A DNA stretch of 64,000 nt from NCBI GenBank assembly GCA_963995505.1, contig OZ023186.1, positions 5,580,001-5,644,000 on the forward strand. Direction: 5' to 3'. The notes beneath the pieces are model-generated. The model worked only from the letters and a program-made list of their open reading frames with translations, had not been told where the DNA came from and searched no databases. This document shows, piece after piece, positions 9,661 to 19,609 of the stretch; position 1 is the first letter of the stretch; the number at the start of each line of letters is the position of its first letter. The DNA is from Hypericum androsaemum. Lineage: Eukaryota > Streptophyta > Magnoliopsida > Malpighiales > Hypericaceae. Both the position numbers and the translations under genes were made by a program.

Positions 9661-11004
9661 ATGTTGCAACTAGCAGCAGCAGTGGTTTTGGCAAGTCTGG
9701 TGATCTATGGAAGCAAGAGAATTAGGCCACCTCAACCCAAGATTTGTGGTGCTCCAAATGGTCCTCCTGTGACATCCCCAAGAATTGAATTACATGATGG
9801 GAGGCATTTGTCTTACAGGGAGAGAGGTGTTCCAAGAGAAGTTTCCAAGTACAGGGTCATCCTTGTTCATGGTTTTGACAGCTCCAAGGCCCTGTACTTG
9901 CCACTATCCCAAGTATGATTTCTAGACTCGACTTCCGTTGTTGTTTGCTGTTAAAATTTCCGTATCCAAACCAAAACCTGTAAGCACGTCTATGTTGATT
10001 ATGGACTATTTTCTGGCTTCATTTTAATGTAGGAAGTGATGCAAGAGCTGGGAGTCTACATATTGACATTTGATAGAGCAGGGTATGGAGAGAGTGATCC
10101 AAACCCGCAACGGTCGGTGAAGAGTGAAGCATTTGATATTCAAGAACTTGCTGATCAGTTGCAGTTGGGACACAGATTCTATGTCATTGGTGTTTCGATC
10201 GGGACGTACCCGATTTGGGCTTGCCTCAAGTACATACCACACAGGTATCCATGCACTTACTAGGCCGACTAATCAGGATTCTAGCCGAGTAGGACCGAAA
10301 GATAGAAAAGGTGCATTCTCAGGGCTCGAATTGTGGTTGCAGGCTGTCTGGAGCTGCTCTGGTAGCTCCAGTTATTAATTACTGGTGGCCTTCGTTCCCT
10401 CCAAAACTTGCCAAAGAGGCCTTCAAGAAGCAGCTTAAGAGGGACCAAGTAAAACTGAGAATTGCACACCATTTCCCTGTACTGGTCTACTGGTGGATGA
10501 CCCAGAAGTTGTTCCCTTATTCTTCAATCATTCAAAGGCATCCAATTCTCCACAACAAGAGGGACCTGGAGACCATACAACAAATGTCACAAGTGCCTAA
10601 CCCCGACGAGGTTGCTTCGTTATTTTGGTTGAATATGAAGATTCTAATATGTATCAAAACAGGTCGATCGTGATCTCGGTTTGTAATTTTGTTTGCAGCA
10701 TAAGGTGAGGCAACAGGGCGAGTATGAATCACTGCACAGAGACTTGATAGTCCATTTTGGAAAATGGGAATTTGATCCAATGGAGCTGGAAAATCCGTTC
10801 CCCGACGACGAATTCTCTGTCTACGTTTGGCAAGGATACAACGACAAGCTCGTGCCAGTCGAGCTGCAACGATATGTCACCCAGAAGCTGCCCTGGATCA
10901 AGTATCATGAAGTTGCCGATGGAGGTCACTTGATGATACATGAAGATACTCTCTGTGAGGCCATATTCAGGCAACTTTTGCTTGGACAGGAGCCTTCATT
11001 CTGA
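9661..11004 (+). CDS. Alpha/beta-hydrolase, membrane-anchored type (4 exons, 345 aa)
   Basis: Exons are 9661-9912, 10033-10244, 10343-10610 and 10699-11004, all joined by GT-AG introns in frame. The protein starts with a hydrophobic N-terminal anchor (residues about 3-17, AAAVVLASLVIYG). It has the oxyanion motif VHGFDSSK (HG at 70-71) and the segment FDRAGYGESDPNP. The nucleophile elbow is GVSIG (Ser139), with likely acid Asp293 (GYND) and His321 (DGGHLMIH). The complete triad suggests an active serine hydrolase. The family is widespread in plants, usually annotated only as alpha/beta-hydrolase superfamily, and the substrate is unknown. The start is the first in-frame ATG and matches the paralogue's start. 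It is the upstream member of a tandem pair with the gene at 15533, with identical intron positions. A SINE lies immediately upstream. Confidence 0.88.
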
Positions 11005-11455
11005 CCCTATTTGGTTCAGAAGAAGCACAAGGCACAATAACCGTCACAATAAGAAATTTTCTGCGCGTGTAAATAAACTCACAATAATCGCAACTAACGA
11101 TGTAGTAATCTCGACAGCAAAATTTTATGTTTGGTAGCATGTGGCTTTGTGATGCACCCACGCTCTTCTCCTGTTTTGCCTGCATATAGCTTAAGATGGA
11201 TGCTAATGTCATACTCATTTTAAGGTTGTACTGCGCCTCAAATTGGGTCCTTAACTTCGTATTTATACGAAGGAATTCGACACCTTATTACCTCATTATG
11301 TAACTATATTATAGTGAATGGCAACACTTGGGCCTTGAACATTAGTCTTTTCCAAATGCTACAAAATGGGTTCGCAGCCCTATAACCGGCCCAAACCACA
11401 ATATATTATTTTTTGAGATTTATTTTTTCATTAGTAAGATTTAAATTTAAAATTT
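11005..11455. other. 3' flank of the first hydrolase gene
   Basis: Contains the presumed 3' UTR. A short palindrome, CTTCGTATTTATACGAAG, lies near 11253-11270. No coding feature is seen. Confidence 0.5.
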
Positions 11456-12233
11456 GGGTAATTTTTAGGTCCCTTGTGTTGGATGTAAATCGACGATTTA
11501 ATCCTCCCTGTTTCTAAAAATATTTTCTCATCTCCTTCTTTGATTTTATTATACTCTGGAGTTCAGAATATTTGATTTTCTCCTCTGAAGGGCTACTTGA
11601 AAAGACAAAAATATTCTTCCTAATTAAAAATAAAATTCCAAAAAAAGAGAGGCCAAAAGTCGTCTTCTTCACCGGTGAGCTCAAAGGTCGCCTCCTCCGT
11701 CTTCGAACAAGCTTTCCTTCCAATTCTCACTAGTCCTCGTTCAATTAATTGAACGTTGGATTATCCTCCCCGCTTTTCGATCGGAGAGAGAAAGAAAGGA
11801 GCCGGCGTCCCGGCTGAGGATGAGTCCTTTCGATCTCTGAGAGCCTGCCAGAATCATGTGGCTTTCCTTTTGCCGGATTCAACGTTTCATTACATATTTC
11901 AACTTTTAATTGAGGGGATTAGAATTGGATACTTAAGATTCTAGAATGAGCCATGGATAAATTTCAGAAAAGAATTAACCTTTGAGCGTTGGGTGTTGTT
12001 GGTGTGGAGAGAGAGGGAGACGTGAAAGAGAGGGAATTTTTTTATTTTTTTAAGTGAGAAGAGTATTTGTGTCTTTTTAATTGGGCCTTCGTCGGAAAAA
12101 ATTACCGATTCTGGTAATAGGGACCCGAGAGTATAATAAAATCAAATGCGGAAAATGGAAGAATCATTTTTCAAATATAAGAGACTAAATTGTCAATTTA
12201 ATCATATACGAAAAACTTAAAAGTAATTTATCC
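11456..12233. mobile_element. Mutator-like MITE with long degenerate TIRs
   Basis: The left end (GGGTAATTTTTAGGTCCCTTGTG...AAATCGACGATTTAATCC) and the inverted right end (GGATAAATTACTTTTAAG...AAATTGACAATTTAGTC) form imperfect terminal inverted repeats of about 60 bp. These resemble the common plant Mutator-type MITE terminus. The flanks TTTAAAATTT and TTAAAAATTTT could be a decayed 9-bp target duplication. No transposase frame is present. Confidence 0.6.
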
Positions 12234-13618
12234 TTAAAAATTTTATGAGGAACCTTAGTAACAAATTCACAATAGAATTTGTGTGAACGGAGAAGTCAGA
12301 GTCTCACATGGAAGCCATAAAAGCACTTCTTTCGGTTTACTTTGTATAAAGCACTTTTTTAGTAGTAAAAAATGAAAGCACATTGACCAATGGCAAACAA
12401 TTTTTTTTGAAAAGTAATTTTTTTTACATCATGATAATACCAGGATATAAATTTTGGACCTCTAAAATATTTACTACTTTTTGTGTCATTGGACTATAAA
12501 CTCTTTGACAAACAAATGCTGAAGTTTAATACAAGTGGGACCTGATAGATCTATAAGATGACGTTAGCACACTTTGAAATTATTATTTTCTCGTAAAAAG
12601 CATCATGGCATCTTCTCCTCATAGATCCACACATGGTCCATATGCACGAGAATATCTCTATTTCGGGCATTAAAATTTTTTCGATAACATTATAATATAG
12701 TTCTCAATGATATTTCCCGAAGTAAGATGCTTGAAAAGATACCGTCCAAACCATATTAAAATTTGGCTCCACGATTTCAATAATAATAATATCTATATAA
12801 TATATAGTTTCGAGAAAAAGCCCCATCCACATCAAATATGTGTACCTAATTAATATGGGGAGAAAAACAAATGATATTTGATAATCAACTTGAATTATTT
12901 TAATGAAGTTTTGACTTCAAACTTCACGAATAAAAACATACATTGTTGGATTAATCATTCATAAATATGGTTCAATAATATTCGACTCTTTATTTATTGA
13001 GATTCGAAACAAAATCAGGAAGACAGTCGTTTCCAGCAAGGGAAGTATAAGAATATTCTGAGACCTTGGTATAAAAAAACTATATGATGTCGCTGTACGA
13101 GCATAGACGATCCCAGTGAATCATGATCTTGTAATAACTTCAACTTCATAATTGGGGAAGGGAAAAGAATTGGTTCGGGCCAACACGAAACGATTTTTCT
13201 AATAATGCAACTGCCATTTTTGTCCAACTTGTCTGCCATACCCTCCTTTTTTTCATTTTCATTATTTTAACTATTTATCTAAATAGTTGATGTTCATGAT
13301 TTGATTAAACATGCTTTAATTGGTATGAATTTTGTGAAAGTTACATAAAATAAGATAAAGTTAGTGTGATAATTATCTTGATTGGTTATTTTCTTCGAGT
13401 AATATGAGGTGACAAAAGAATTATCATAATCCTCTCTAATTTAGATTCAAGTTTATCAATATTACAAAGTATAATAAAGTTCTCTTTACTAAATTTTAAC
13501 TTACCAAAAATTGAATTCAAAATTTTCGAGTAGTTGTATTATGTATCTAATTATCTCTCACTTAAAAAAAATTTAATTATCTCCCAGACTAGATATGTAC
13601 CCAAAAATTGACCAATCA
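12234..13618. other. AT-rich intergenic stretch
   Basis: I see no coding region, RNA gene or bounded mobile element here. The sequence is simple and AT-rich. Confidence 0.5.
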
Positions 13619-13636
13619 GCAGAGCCAGGCCATTCA

Positions 13637-14133
13637 CATTCAACAGTGACGCGTCGTGGCTGGATTCTTCTACTCTGCCCGCGATTGCTACAGTTGCTAG
13701 AAACTATCGTGGCCTCATCTTGGATGGTCAAACAGAGGTGTGTTCAGCCCAATCCCCTTTGGTTGCTGAACTTGAAGCCGTTGCTCTCGCTCTATCACTC
13801 GTTCAAAGTTGCTACCCGGACAGGACCACTAGGATTGATACTGATTGTTTCCTTGCCTACACTTTTCTCACTAATCTTGACTCCTCTGTTCACTGGAGAG
13901 TCGAGTCATTGGTGTGTAATCTTAGGTCCATCCTCGCTTCTTTCCCAAATTGTACGCTTGCCCTCATTTCTAGGGAGCAAAACCATGTAGCTGATCTACT
14001 TTGCAAAGTTTGTACACTAGGTACTCTCCCCGAGGACTGGTTATCTTTCCACCCGGCTGAGCTCGATGTACTATTGTTCAGTGACTTTCCCACTTAGGAG
14101 TTATTAATATTCTATGGTGTTGCTTCAAAAAAA
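13637..14133 (+). mobile_element. 5'-truncated LINE (RNase H end) with 18-bp TSD
   Basis: A 497-bp insertion ends in CAAAAAAA. It is flanked by GCAGAGCCAGGCCATTCA (13619-13636) and GCAGAGCTAGGCCATTCA (14134-14151), which differ at one base. It encodes the plant-LINE C-terminal RNase H-like (RVT_3) domain: FNSDASW, GLILDG, AELEA, DTDCFLAY and ISREQNHVADLL, ending in a stop at 14095-14097. The frame is broken near 13720, where the N-terminal part continues in another frame or lacks an ATG. It is a dead-on-arrival copy lying between the two hydrolase paralogues. Confidence 0.88.
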
Positions 14134-14151
14134 GCAGAGCTAGGCCATTCA

Positions 14152-15476
14152 AATGTCGCTTTATGACTTGTTCGCTGCTTCTACATGAAAAGTTCAATAT
14201 ACCACCAAAAAGAACATGAAAAATTCAATGAAGCCCAATTCACTACCTCTGCCTATTTTTTCCAGTTAGGTCCAGGTCCATAATCTAAACCGTGTCCGTG
14301 TCTACTAATTCACAGGCCGAATACACCTAATTTTATTGACCATGAAATTCAAAATCAACATGTACAATAAAAAAAACAAAAAAAATATCTTCAACTTCTT
14401 TTTCGTCATTTTAATTTTTTATATACAATCCAAGATTTACCAATAGTAGTGTGGATCCACACATATAGATAATTCTACAACATTTATAAGTAATAAAGTA
14501 GTAATCTCAACATGCTCCCATCAAACGAAGTTCATTAGGCCGAATTTTTGATTTCTCCAACGTGCGATGAAAAAAGAAGTCGTGCAAGAAACACGGGCCA
14601 GCAGATCAAACTGTTCTAATACCATGTTAGAACCTCTATATCCAACCTAAAATTTTAAGAGAATCAGTATCTACTTTTATAAACATATTTACCACACTTA
14701 CAATGTGAATAATGAAGCATACATAGGTCCACATAATACGGAGAGACCAGATAATAAAAAAAAGGGGCCCTCCAAAAAGCAGTCAAAACAATTGTCACAA
14801 AAAAATTTTAAATTCAATCCAATTCAAACTCCCTAATGCAATGCAACAACAACATAATTAATAAGCCATATCCCAGTCTCTATATTCCAAAAAAAATGCT
14901 TTGCCTATGAAAGGAATATCCAAATCTTTCTGCTGCCAAAGGAATATCCAAATCCAACCAAGCCAAGGCAATAGATTTGAGCCTTCAAAATCAAACCCAG
15001 GGAGGTTGGAGCCAACATCTTTGATTTAAAGTGAGGAGGGCAGAAAAATAAAATAAACCCAGCTTGTAAACAAATGAGATATTTAAGCAAGTTAAAGTTT
15101 GTAAGCAAGCAACACCAAATACAACAACAGCAGCAGCAACACCAAAAATTAAGCAAGCAGCTCCCAAAAGAAAGTCAAACTGCAGCTGCTGCTGATGCCT
15201 CTCAGCTTGTTTTTCGGTTGAAATCTCCGTTTTCAGAGTCGAGCACTGTAGTATTCAAATGCTATCAGCTTTGGCTAATTAGACAGCTATCATCTTATAA
15301 TACTAATCAAAACAACAACAACAAAGGAAGGGAAGGAAATAATTATAACCCCAAAACCACAGCACATCTCCAGCCAAGCATCTCTGGAGCCAAGTCAGGT
15401 GGGCTTGGAAATATAAAAAACCCACCACCCCATTATTCTTGTTCCTTTTTAAGTGTTATTATATTGTTTTAATTAT
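14152..15476. other. Intergenic region upstream of the second hydrolase, with LTR/PBS remnant
   Basis: Near 14626-14645 the minus strand reads GTTCTAACA followed by TGGTATTAGAAC. This is the typical junction of a Copia-type LTR end and a primer-binding site complementary to initiator tRNA-Met. The adjacent LTR body up to about 14800 is degenerate. The rest, including a CAG/CAA-rich stretch near 15118-15150, shows nothing convincing. It should contain promoter elements of the gene at 15533. Confidence 0.45.
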
Positions 15477-15488
15477 GGTATAAATACA
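15477..15488 (+). promoter_or_regulatory. TATA box candidate for the second hydrolase
   Basis: GGTATAAATACAG lies about 50 bp upstream of the ATG at 15533, placing transcription start near 15510. A pyrimidine-rich run ending in CCCTAG at 15530 could instead be the 3' end of a leader intron. The sequence alone does not decide. Confidence 0.45.
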
Positions 15489-15532
15489 GTAATCTGGATC
15501 TGTCTTTGGTTTTTTTTTTCCTCTCCCTAGGG

Positions 15533-17338
15533 ATGGTCTCAAAGGCAGTGGTGGTCTTGATGGTTGGACTTGTGGGGATGGTTTACCAGGCAACTCAGAA
15601 CCCTCCACCACCTCAGGGTGAGGAGGAATCAGGAGGAGGTGATGATGTTTCTCCTCCTCCTCCTCCTCCTCCTCCAAGGGCCAGGCTTGCTGATGGGAGG
15701 TATTTGGCTTATGTGGAGAAAGGGGTCCCTAGGAACAAGGCCAAGCACAAGATCATTATTGTCCATGGCTTTGGTAGCTCTAAAGAGATGAACTTTCTTG
15801 CTCCCCAGGTAAAAACTCACGTACCCTTTTCTTGTCTCTCCCTTGTTGTGGTTGTGGAGGTTGCTTTATGATTGGATTGTTCGAGTTCGGGATAGGGGCG
15901 ACTTGTGTTTTGGTTGGTGGGGGTGAGGTTGGATGGAGAAGATTGTTTCTTTGTGGTTTTACATACCTGTAGGAGGTTGAATCACCCTTTGCATTAGGAT
16001 TAATCCGTTCTATTTCTCGATAGGGGAAGGGATATAACTCAGCGGTAGAGTGTCACCTTGACGTGGTGGAAGTCATCAGTTTGAGCCTGATTATCCCTAA
16101 AGCCCAATCTGAATTTTTCTGTTTGGACTTGCTCCCTCGCCGTCGTGATTGAATGAGAATGTATAAGAGGCCCGTGAGCTTTTGACACGAATTGAAATGT
16201 TTTGGTGTCAGTTTAGGGGAGCAAGTGCTTTGGAGTCTTTAGTTGCTTATGTTTCTAGGATTCATGTTGTTGTCAATCTAATGTTTTCTTCGGACTTTGT
16301 GACGATCTTAGGTTGCCTGTCAAAGGAAGTGAATTTCACATTGATTTAGCTTTCAGGAGTTGATAGAAGAGTTGGGGATATATATGCTGCATTTTGACCG
16401 GGCGGGATATGGAGAAAGTGATCCAAATCCGAGGCGAACAGTAAAGAGCGAAGCAACCGATATTGAAGAGCTTGCTGATCATTTGCAGTTAGGATCGAAG
16501 TTTTATGTGATCGGTGTTTCGCTGGGATCATACCCAATATGGAGCTGCCTCAAGCACATTCCAGACAGGCAACCACCAGTCAAACTTCCATCTTTTAACA
16601 TCTGTTTTCTAGATCCATCAAAAGGTTTTGTTCCTTACCTCTGATGACAACTTGTGCAGGTTAGCAGGTGCTGCACTAATCGTACCGGTTGTCAATTATC
16701 GTTGGCCATCTCTTCCGAAAAGTTTAATACGAGATGATTATCGGAGGAAACTTGTCCAGTTGTCACTCTGGTTCGCGAAGCATGCTCCTGGAATAATGCA
16801 CTGGTGGGTTACTCAGAAGTGGCTTCCTTCTTCTTCTGTTCTTGAAAAGAATCCAGCATTCTTTAACCCGAACGACATTGAAATTCTGAAGAAGATACCG
16901 GGGTTTCCAATGCTTAGCCAGGTAAATTTACAAACATTCAATTGTTTGATGATCATCTAGTGCAGGTAAATTTTATCAAGATTTTTACTAAGCTATCTGT
17001 TTCCCGAACTGCAGGAAAAATTGAAAGAACGCGAGGTTTTTGATACTCTACGTTATGATTTTATGGTTGGTTTTGGAGATTGGGACTTTGATCCGACGGA
17101 TCTAGCCAATCCCTTGGAGCAGAATGAGAGTAATGTTCACATCTTTCATGGCTACGAAGACAGGGTTGTCCCTGTTGAGCTTCAAAGGTTCATTTCAGGA
17201 AAGTTGCCGTGGATACGATATCACGAAGTTCCTGGCGGCGGGCACTTAATCGTTCACTATAGCGGGTTATGCGAGGCTGTCCTAAGGGCTCTTTTGCTCG
17301 GAGAAGAACCGGTTACATTGGACCAAGTACATCCGTAG
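15533..17338 (+). CDS. Alpha/beta-hydrolase, tandem paralogue (4 exons, 357 aa)
   Basis: Exons are 15533-15808, 16357-16568, 16660-16921 and 17015-17338. Every exon joins in the same phase as in the paralogue at 9661, and exon 2 has the same length (212 nt). The N-terminus is a hydrophobic anchor (residues 4-18) followed by an acidic/glycine stretch and eight prolines. Catalytic features are VHGFGSSK (HG at 78-79), GVSLG (Ser147), GYED (Asp299) and GGGHLIVH (His327). Intron 2 (16569-16659) begins GC and ends AG, and no GT lies at the conserved junction. Intron 1 contains a plastid DNA fragment with trnV-GAC. The start is the first ATG; an upstream in-frame TTG is ignored. Substrate unknown; presumably a serine hydrolase or lipase-like enzyme anchored to a membrane. 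Confidence 0.88.
16015..16190 (+). other. Nuclear plastid DNA insertion (NUPT): trnV-GAC to 16S upstream spacer
   Basis: The segment reads through plastid trnV-GAC into the spacer that precedes the plastid 16S rRNA gene (CTTGCTCCCTCGCCGTCGTGATTGAATGAGAATG..., then GAGGCCCGTGAGC). This is the plastid Prrn region, recalled from chloroplast genomes. It diverges by scattered, mostly C-to-T type changes and fades near 16190. It lies wholly inside intron 1 of the second hydrolase gene, in the same orientation. Confidence 0.85.
16028..16099 (+). pseudogene. trnV-GAC: Plastid-derived tRNA-Val (GAC) copy
   Basis: The 72-nt cloverleaf is nearly intact. The acceptor stem is AGGGATA with TATCCCTA, the D arm contains CTCAGCGGTAGAG, and the anticodon loop reads CTTGACGT. 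The T loop carries GTTTGAG where the plastid gene has GTTCGAG. A nuclear pol III B box needs that C, so the copy is probably silent. Confidence 0.85.
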
Positions 17339-18980
17339 TCGCTCTTTAAACCCCGTAGACGATGATTGATTATTCAAATGATTGCTGTAGAACAGCTTAC
17401 AGTGCATTTATTGGTAAAAGTTGAAGTGAATACAATTCTTCCTCCTGTGTGTGGAAAAATGTACAGGTGAGTCAATGATCTGCAAGTTGTGTGAACATTA
17501 CTTTTGCAATTAGCTGAGCTAGTTGCTGCAGATTTGAAACCCTGCATTTTAAAGGGCCAAATGAAATGCAGTTGTTTACTGTTCTTGCTTCCATTCTAGA
17601 TCTGCTAAAATTCTGCTGTCTAACAATCAAAATCTGCTCTCGAATTGTGGACTTCGAGTTCGAAATCGCTGCAAACGCTGCTCGAAACTGCCCGAAGCAC
17701 GCCTTTTTTTTTCTCTAAACCTTGCCATAAAATACCTCAAGATTAGGCAGATGAATAAAGTTTTTCCTACCGAATTTTAAGCAAATTGTATTCCAAAGTC
17801 TCGGACTCGAGACCTGGGATAGAATGTGGACTCAAGACCTTGTTTTACTCATATTCCTAGTCTAGGTAGAATGTGGTGCAGAATATGGAAGCCCGCCCAA
17901 CCCATCCTTGATTATGGCCCAATATTCTTTTAATTCTATGGTATTCGTGGACCTTGGTTTTGGGCCATTTTGATTATGGACCGAGATTTTACCTCCTTGT
18001 CCAAAAAACACAGAGCATAAGCAGTTCTAGAGTAATTTAATTTGGTAAGATTATTAAAAAAAAAACCTTAATTTAGCTATCTAGTGCAGTCTATACTCCA
18101 CGAAAACCTCAATCTCTACATTTTCGAAGTCAAATCCCGACTATTATATCAGCCAATTTTCAATTTAGTGATCCTAATCACACATAAACATTATAGGGAA
18201 AGATTGCAAATTTTTATTAAAATGATAGAATAAGAAATAGTATCAAAATAAAAAATATGAGGTTACTCTACCCCCAGTTTGGGAATAACTAATTTTTTTA
18301 TAAGTAAAATTGTATTAAAATAACGGAGAAAAATTTATTTACAAATAAATATGACTAGCCCACTTCCTCCCCTAAAGGAAGGCTGTCGTCCATTATACCA
18401 AAGCAAAAACTTAATACCTACAACAGATTCCCGATGCAATAATCTAAAGACAATTGCATAAAAAATCTTGGAAGCCAAAAGCAGACGATTAACAATTTGG
18501 GTTGGGAGGATTCCGAGGTTCTTTTGTTCCCTCCTTTATATACCTTTATCATTGAAAAAAAAATTAACCAATCAAAAATAGATTTCGATTTAACCCTACT
18601 TCCCTTAATATAACCCTCTATCTATTACCTATGAACACAAAAACAACTTGTGCCAAGTGTCAAAACGTGGCAAAGAAATCCATGACCAAAGTTGAAGGGG
18701 CCACAAGTAAAATTGTCATGTACTTTATCAGAAAAAGTGACAAATGAAAGTGTTTTTATAACCGTAATAAATTGACTAATCTAAATTTGAACCGGATAAA
18801 ATATTTGAACGGTGATATCTTTCTTTATGTATTTAACACCGTCATATATCAGCAAGTATTTATATTAACTGATGAGCAAGTTATTCTAAATTAATCAGAT
18901 CTCGAGTTCGAGTTCTTAAAAATACAAAGTGTTAAATACTGATTGAGAAAATTTTACCACCTTTCAAAAATCATACCCGA
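17339..18980. other. Intergenic region with LINE- and SINE-like remnants
   Basis: At about 18290-18495 the minus strand reads LASKIFYAIVFRLLHRES and ends in an A-rich tail, resembling a LINE 3' end. At 18500-18560 the plus strand has GATTCCGAGGTTCTTTTG... with a terminal A-run, a second LINE 3'-end-like piece in opposite orientation. At about 18852-18977 lies a decayed SINE-like copy (CTCGAGTTCGAGTTC, GTGTTAAATACTGATTGAG). The rest is unremarkable. Confidence 0.4.
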
Positions 18981-19187
18981 CTCGTACGCATATATGACAG
19001 TTGCATTACAGACAGAGTAACCTTTAAGTTGGTCAACAACTGAATCAACTCATTTCACCTCAGAATTTCCACTTCCCTTTCCCTCTTCTCTTGATACTGA
19101 CCGGCTTCCCATTTCTTGCATCTTCCTTGTTTATGTCGGCGTCCACATTAGCACACTAATTAAAGAGAGATCCTCCTCTTCTCCCAG

Positions 19188-19559
19188 GTAATTAACCAAT
19201 TTATTAGCTATTAAATTCTCCTCTTTCTTCAACTTGCATGGTGTTGCTTACGGTTTCTTGTACTATGAAACCCTGAAGAACCCAACTGCATGTCTCTGCA
19301 AAAATCATGTTCTAAAATCTAAGTCCTTATAATCTCATTAATTAGTGTCATTAGGCAAGAATTGAACTTGTGATTCTTTATTCTCAGAGTTAAAGACCAT
19401 GTTTTTGGTTGGTGTATAATTGGTTAATTAATTAGTTCAGAGGCTGAATCTTGCATGCAATCCTCTGGTTTGATTTGAGACCGCCTTTTAGACAAGATCA
19501 GAAGCATGCATGTTCATGATCTCTAGTGATTTTGTTTCTACAAATCTTGTTCGGTTCAG
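19188..19559 (+). other. Predicted intron in the bZIP gene leader
   Basis: CTCCCAG|GTAATT gives a donor at 19188 and TTCGGTTCAG|ATG gives an acceptor at 19559. Upstream leader exon sequence (about 19050-19187) is pyrimidine-rich. A spliced leader is common in group A bZIP genes. RNA evidence would be needed. Confidence 0.5.
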
Positions 19560-19586
19560 ATGATGGAAGTAATCGAACCGAATTGA
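19560..19586 (+). promoter_or_regulatory. Upstream ORF (8 codons) in the bZIP leader
   Basis: ATGATGGAAGTAATCGAACC... encodes MMEVIEPN then TGA, ending 23 bases before the main ATG at 19610 and out of frame with it. It starts exactly at the predicted leader acceptor, so it is present in the mature transcript only if that splice site is used. It could reduce or condition translation. Confidence 0.45.
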
Positions 19587-19609
19587 TTGGCAGCCACACC
19601 AACACCAAG

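Noticed and set aside
11250..11272. AACTTCGTATTTATACGAAGG resembles a lox-type recombination site
   Set aside because: The arms are shorter and the spacer is 4 bp rather than 8. A chance palindrome in plant DNA is far more likely.
15074..15472. ORF with a poly-Gln run upstream of the second hydrolase
   Set aside because: A CAG/CAA microsatellite explains the run. There is no conserved domain and it lies in the promoter region.
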